Assembly (NCBI GenBank): GCA_030637845.1
Contig: DAOWFT010000172.1
Coordinates: forward strand, 1-6,127
Reading direction: 5' to 3'
From: Thalassospiraceae bacterium
GTDB taxonomy: Bacteria; Pseudomonadota; Alphaproteobacteria; Rhodospirillales; Magnetovibrionaceae
Length of the DNA stretch: 6,127 nt
Shown: one piece after another, positions 5,231 through 6,127 of the stretch
How positions within the stretch are numbered: position 1 is the first letter of the stretch
Layout: each line of letters begins with the position of its first letter
Made by a program: the position numbers and the translations under genes
The notes under the pieces: generated by a model
Database searches by the model: none
The model's input: the letters and a program-made list of their open reading frames with translations, nothing else
Told to the model about the DNA's origin: nothing

Positions 5231-6127
5231 AATTGCTATCGTCGCTTCGGCTATTTTTGCAATTATTGCAGAAGTTGGTGCGTTTATGGGCGTTGCTGCC
5301 GTGCTTGAAGAAATTGCCATCGGCCTGATTATTGTTGCTGCTATGGCCAGCTTCATACTAATCAACAAAGCCAATAAAGAGCTTCGCCGCACCGTTGATG
5401 CCTGCGCTGCCGCTGCCAAAGGTGATTTTGAGGTACGCATTCTCGGCATTAACGAAGGTGGCGATCTTGGTGAAATGCAGAACTCGGTTAACGCGCTGAT
5501 TGATATTTCCGATGCCTATGTTCGTGAAACCATCGCCTGTCAGGAATACGTGACCGAAAACAAATATTTCCGGAAAATTCTTCCGACTGGCATGCGCGGA
5601 ACATTCCTTAATGCGTCTATTATCTTTAACAAAGCTGCCGATACTATTGCCGACAAGACCAATAACTTCAATGGTGTTGCCGATAATTTTGAAAAGAACA
5701 TGAAGACCGTTGTCCAGAGCGTTTCTTCGGCTGCAACCGAAATGCAGTCCACCGCTAAATCCATGGAAGGCACAGCCCAATCAACCCAACAGCAATCTAC
5801 AATTGTGGCCGCCGCCGCTGAAGAAGCATCGACCAACGTGCAAACGGTGGCCAGTGCGGCGGAAGAGCTTTCCAGTTCTATTTCGGAAATTTCCCGTCAG
5901 GTATCGCAATCAACCCAGATTGCAAGTGCTGCCGTGGCCGAGGTTGAGGGTGCCAATGAAAAGGTCAGGGGACTGGCCACCGCCGCCGATAAAATCGGCG
6001 AGGTTGTCGCCCTTATTACCGACATTGCCGACCAAACCAACCTGTTGGCGCTGAACGCCACCATCGAAGCGGCCCGGGCCGGTGACGCCGGCAAGGGCTT
6101 TGCGGTGGTTGCCTCGGAGGTTAAGAA
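5202..6127 (+). CDS. Methyl-accepting chemotaxis protein without periplasmic sensor (3' end beyond window)
   Basis: The visible 308 residues, plus two bases of the next codon, belong to a chemoreceptor cut by the window edge. Two hydrophobic segments (about 11-34 and 38-54) are joined by only a few residues, forming a membrane hairpin with no periplasmic domain. Lysines precede the first and basic residues follow the second, as expected for both ends in the cytoplasm. A HAMP domain follows (about 55-107, with KGDFEVRI at 73-80 and NSVNALID at 94-101). A HAMP-like repeat may cover about 108-152 (KYFRKI at 121-126, GMRGTFL at 130-136). The signalling coiled coil follows, with a likely methylation stretch AAAAEEAS (203-210) and the CheA/CheW-contacting tip DQTNLLALNATIEAARAGDA (277-296), then GKGFAVVASEVK. 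It should pass redox state sensed by the overlapping PAS protein to CheA. The start has the Shine-Dalgarno site AAAGGGG at 5186-5192. Confidence 0.93.
   Translation, partial: MNLSSLSKTKIAIVASAIFAIIAEVGAFMGVAAVLEEIAIGLIIVAAMASFILINKANKELRRTVDACAAAAKGDFEVRILGINEGGDLGEMQNSVNALIDISDAYVRETIACQEYVTENKYFRKILPTGMRGTFLNASIIFNKAADTIADKTNNFNGVADNFEKNMKTVVQSVSSAATEMQSTAKSMEGTAQSTQQQSTIVAAAAEEASTNVQTVASAAEELSSSISEISRQVSQSTQIASAAVAEVEGANEKVRGLATAADKIGEVVALITDIADQTNLLALNATIEAARAGDAGKGFAVVASEVK

Noticed and set aside
5003..5836. Minus-strand open frames across the PAS and chemoreceptor genes
   Set aside because: The plus strand encodes clear PAS and chemoreceptor domains in this region. The opposite frames are low-complexity shadows, Ala/Ile/Ser-rich, without features of their own.
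5710..6054. 114-residue plus-strand frame inside the chemoreceptor gene
   Set aside because: It is an alternate frame of the coiled-coil coding region, Pro- and Arg-rich with no domain, whereas the frame from 5202 gives the canonical signalling tip.

Overview
This 6.1-kb window looks like a chromosomal segment of an alphaproteobacterium, probably a Rhodospirillales-like lineage. That placement is inferred from the style of the L35, L20, PheS and PheT proteins, from the PheS C-terminal tail ending in GGLSR, and from the chemoreceptor sequence. The translation and housekeeping genes have moderate GC content, and the spacer after them is visibly AT-rich. All genes seen are on the plus strand.

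Bases 1-245 hold a sigma-70-type promoter (TTGCAT, 18-bp spacer, TATAAC) and a leader of about 140 nt with two stem-loops. Next come rpmI (L35, 246-443) and rplT (L20, 469-828), 25 nt apart, each with a good Shine-Dalgarno site. The second leader stem-loop carries a pyrimidine loop that can pair with the rpmI ribosome-binding region. This suggests a pseudoknot operator like those through which L20 controls its own synthesis in other bacteria. A strong rho-independent terminator (865-902) follows rplT. pheS (GTG start, 950-2026) and pheT (2023-4416) come next and overlap in ATGA. They encode the alpha and beta subunits of phenylalanyl-tRNA synthetase, both full length.

An AT-rich spacer (4417-4699) separates this translation block from a two-gene sensory unit. 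The first gene (4700-5230) encodes a small soluble PAS protein whose PAS core lines up without gaps with the N-terminal FAD-binding domain of the aerotaxis receptor Aer. The second gene starts 29 nt before the first one ends and has its own Shine-Dalgarno site inside it. It encodes a chemoreceptor with a membrane hairpin, no periplasmic sensor, HAMP-like segments and the methyl-accepting signalling domain, and the window edge cuts it at the signalling tip. Together the two look like Aer split into two polypeptides, comparable in architecture to CetA/CetB of Campylobacter, and the pair probably guides energy or redox taxis. This is the most interesting part of the window, although the general idea of a bipartite energy-taxis receptor is already known.
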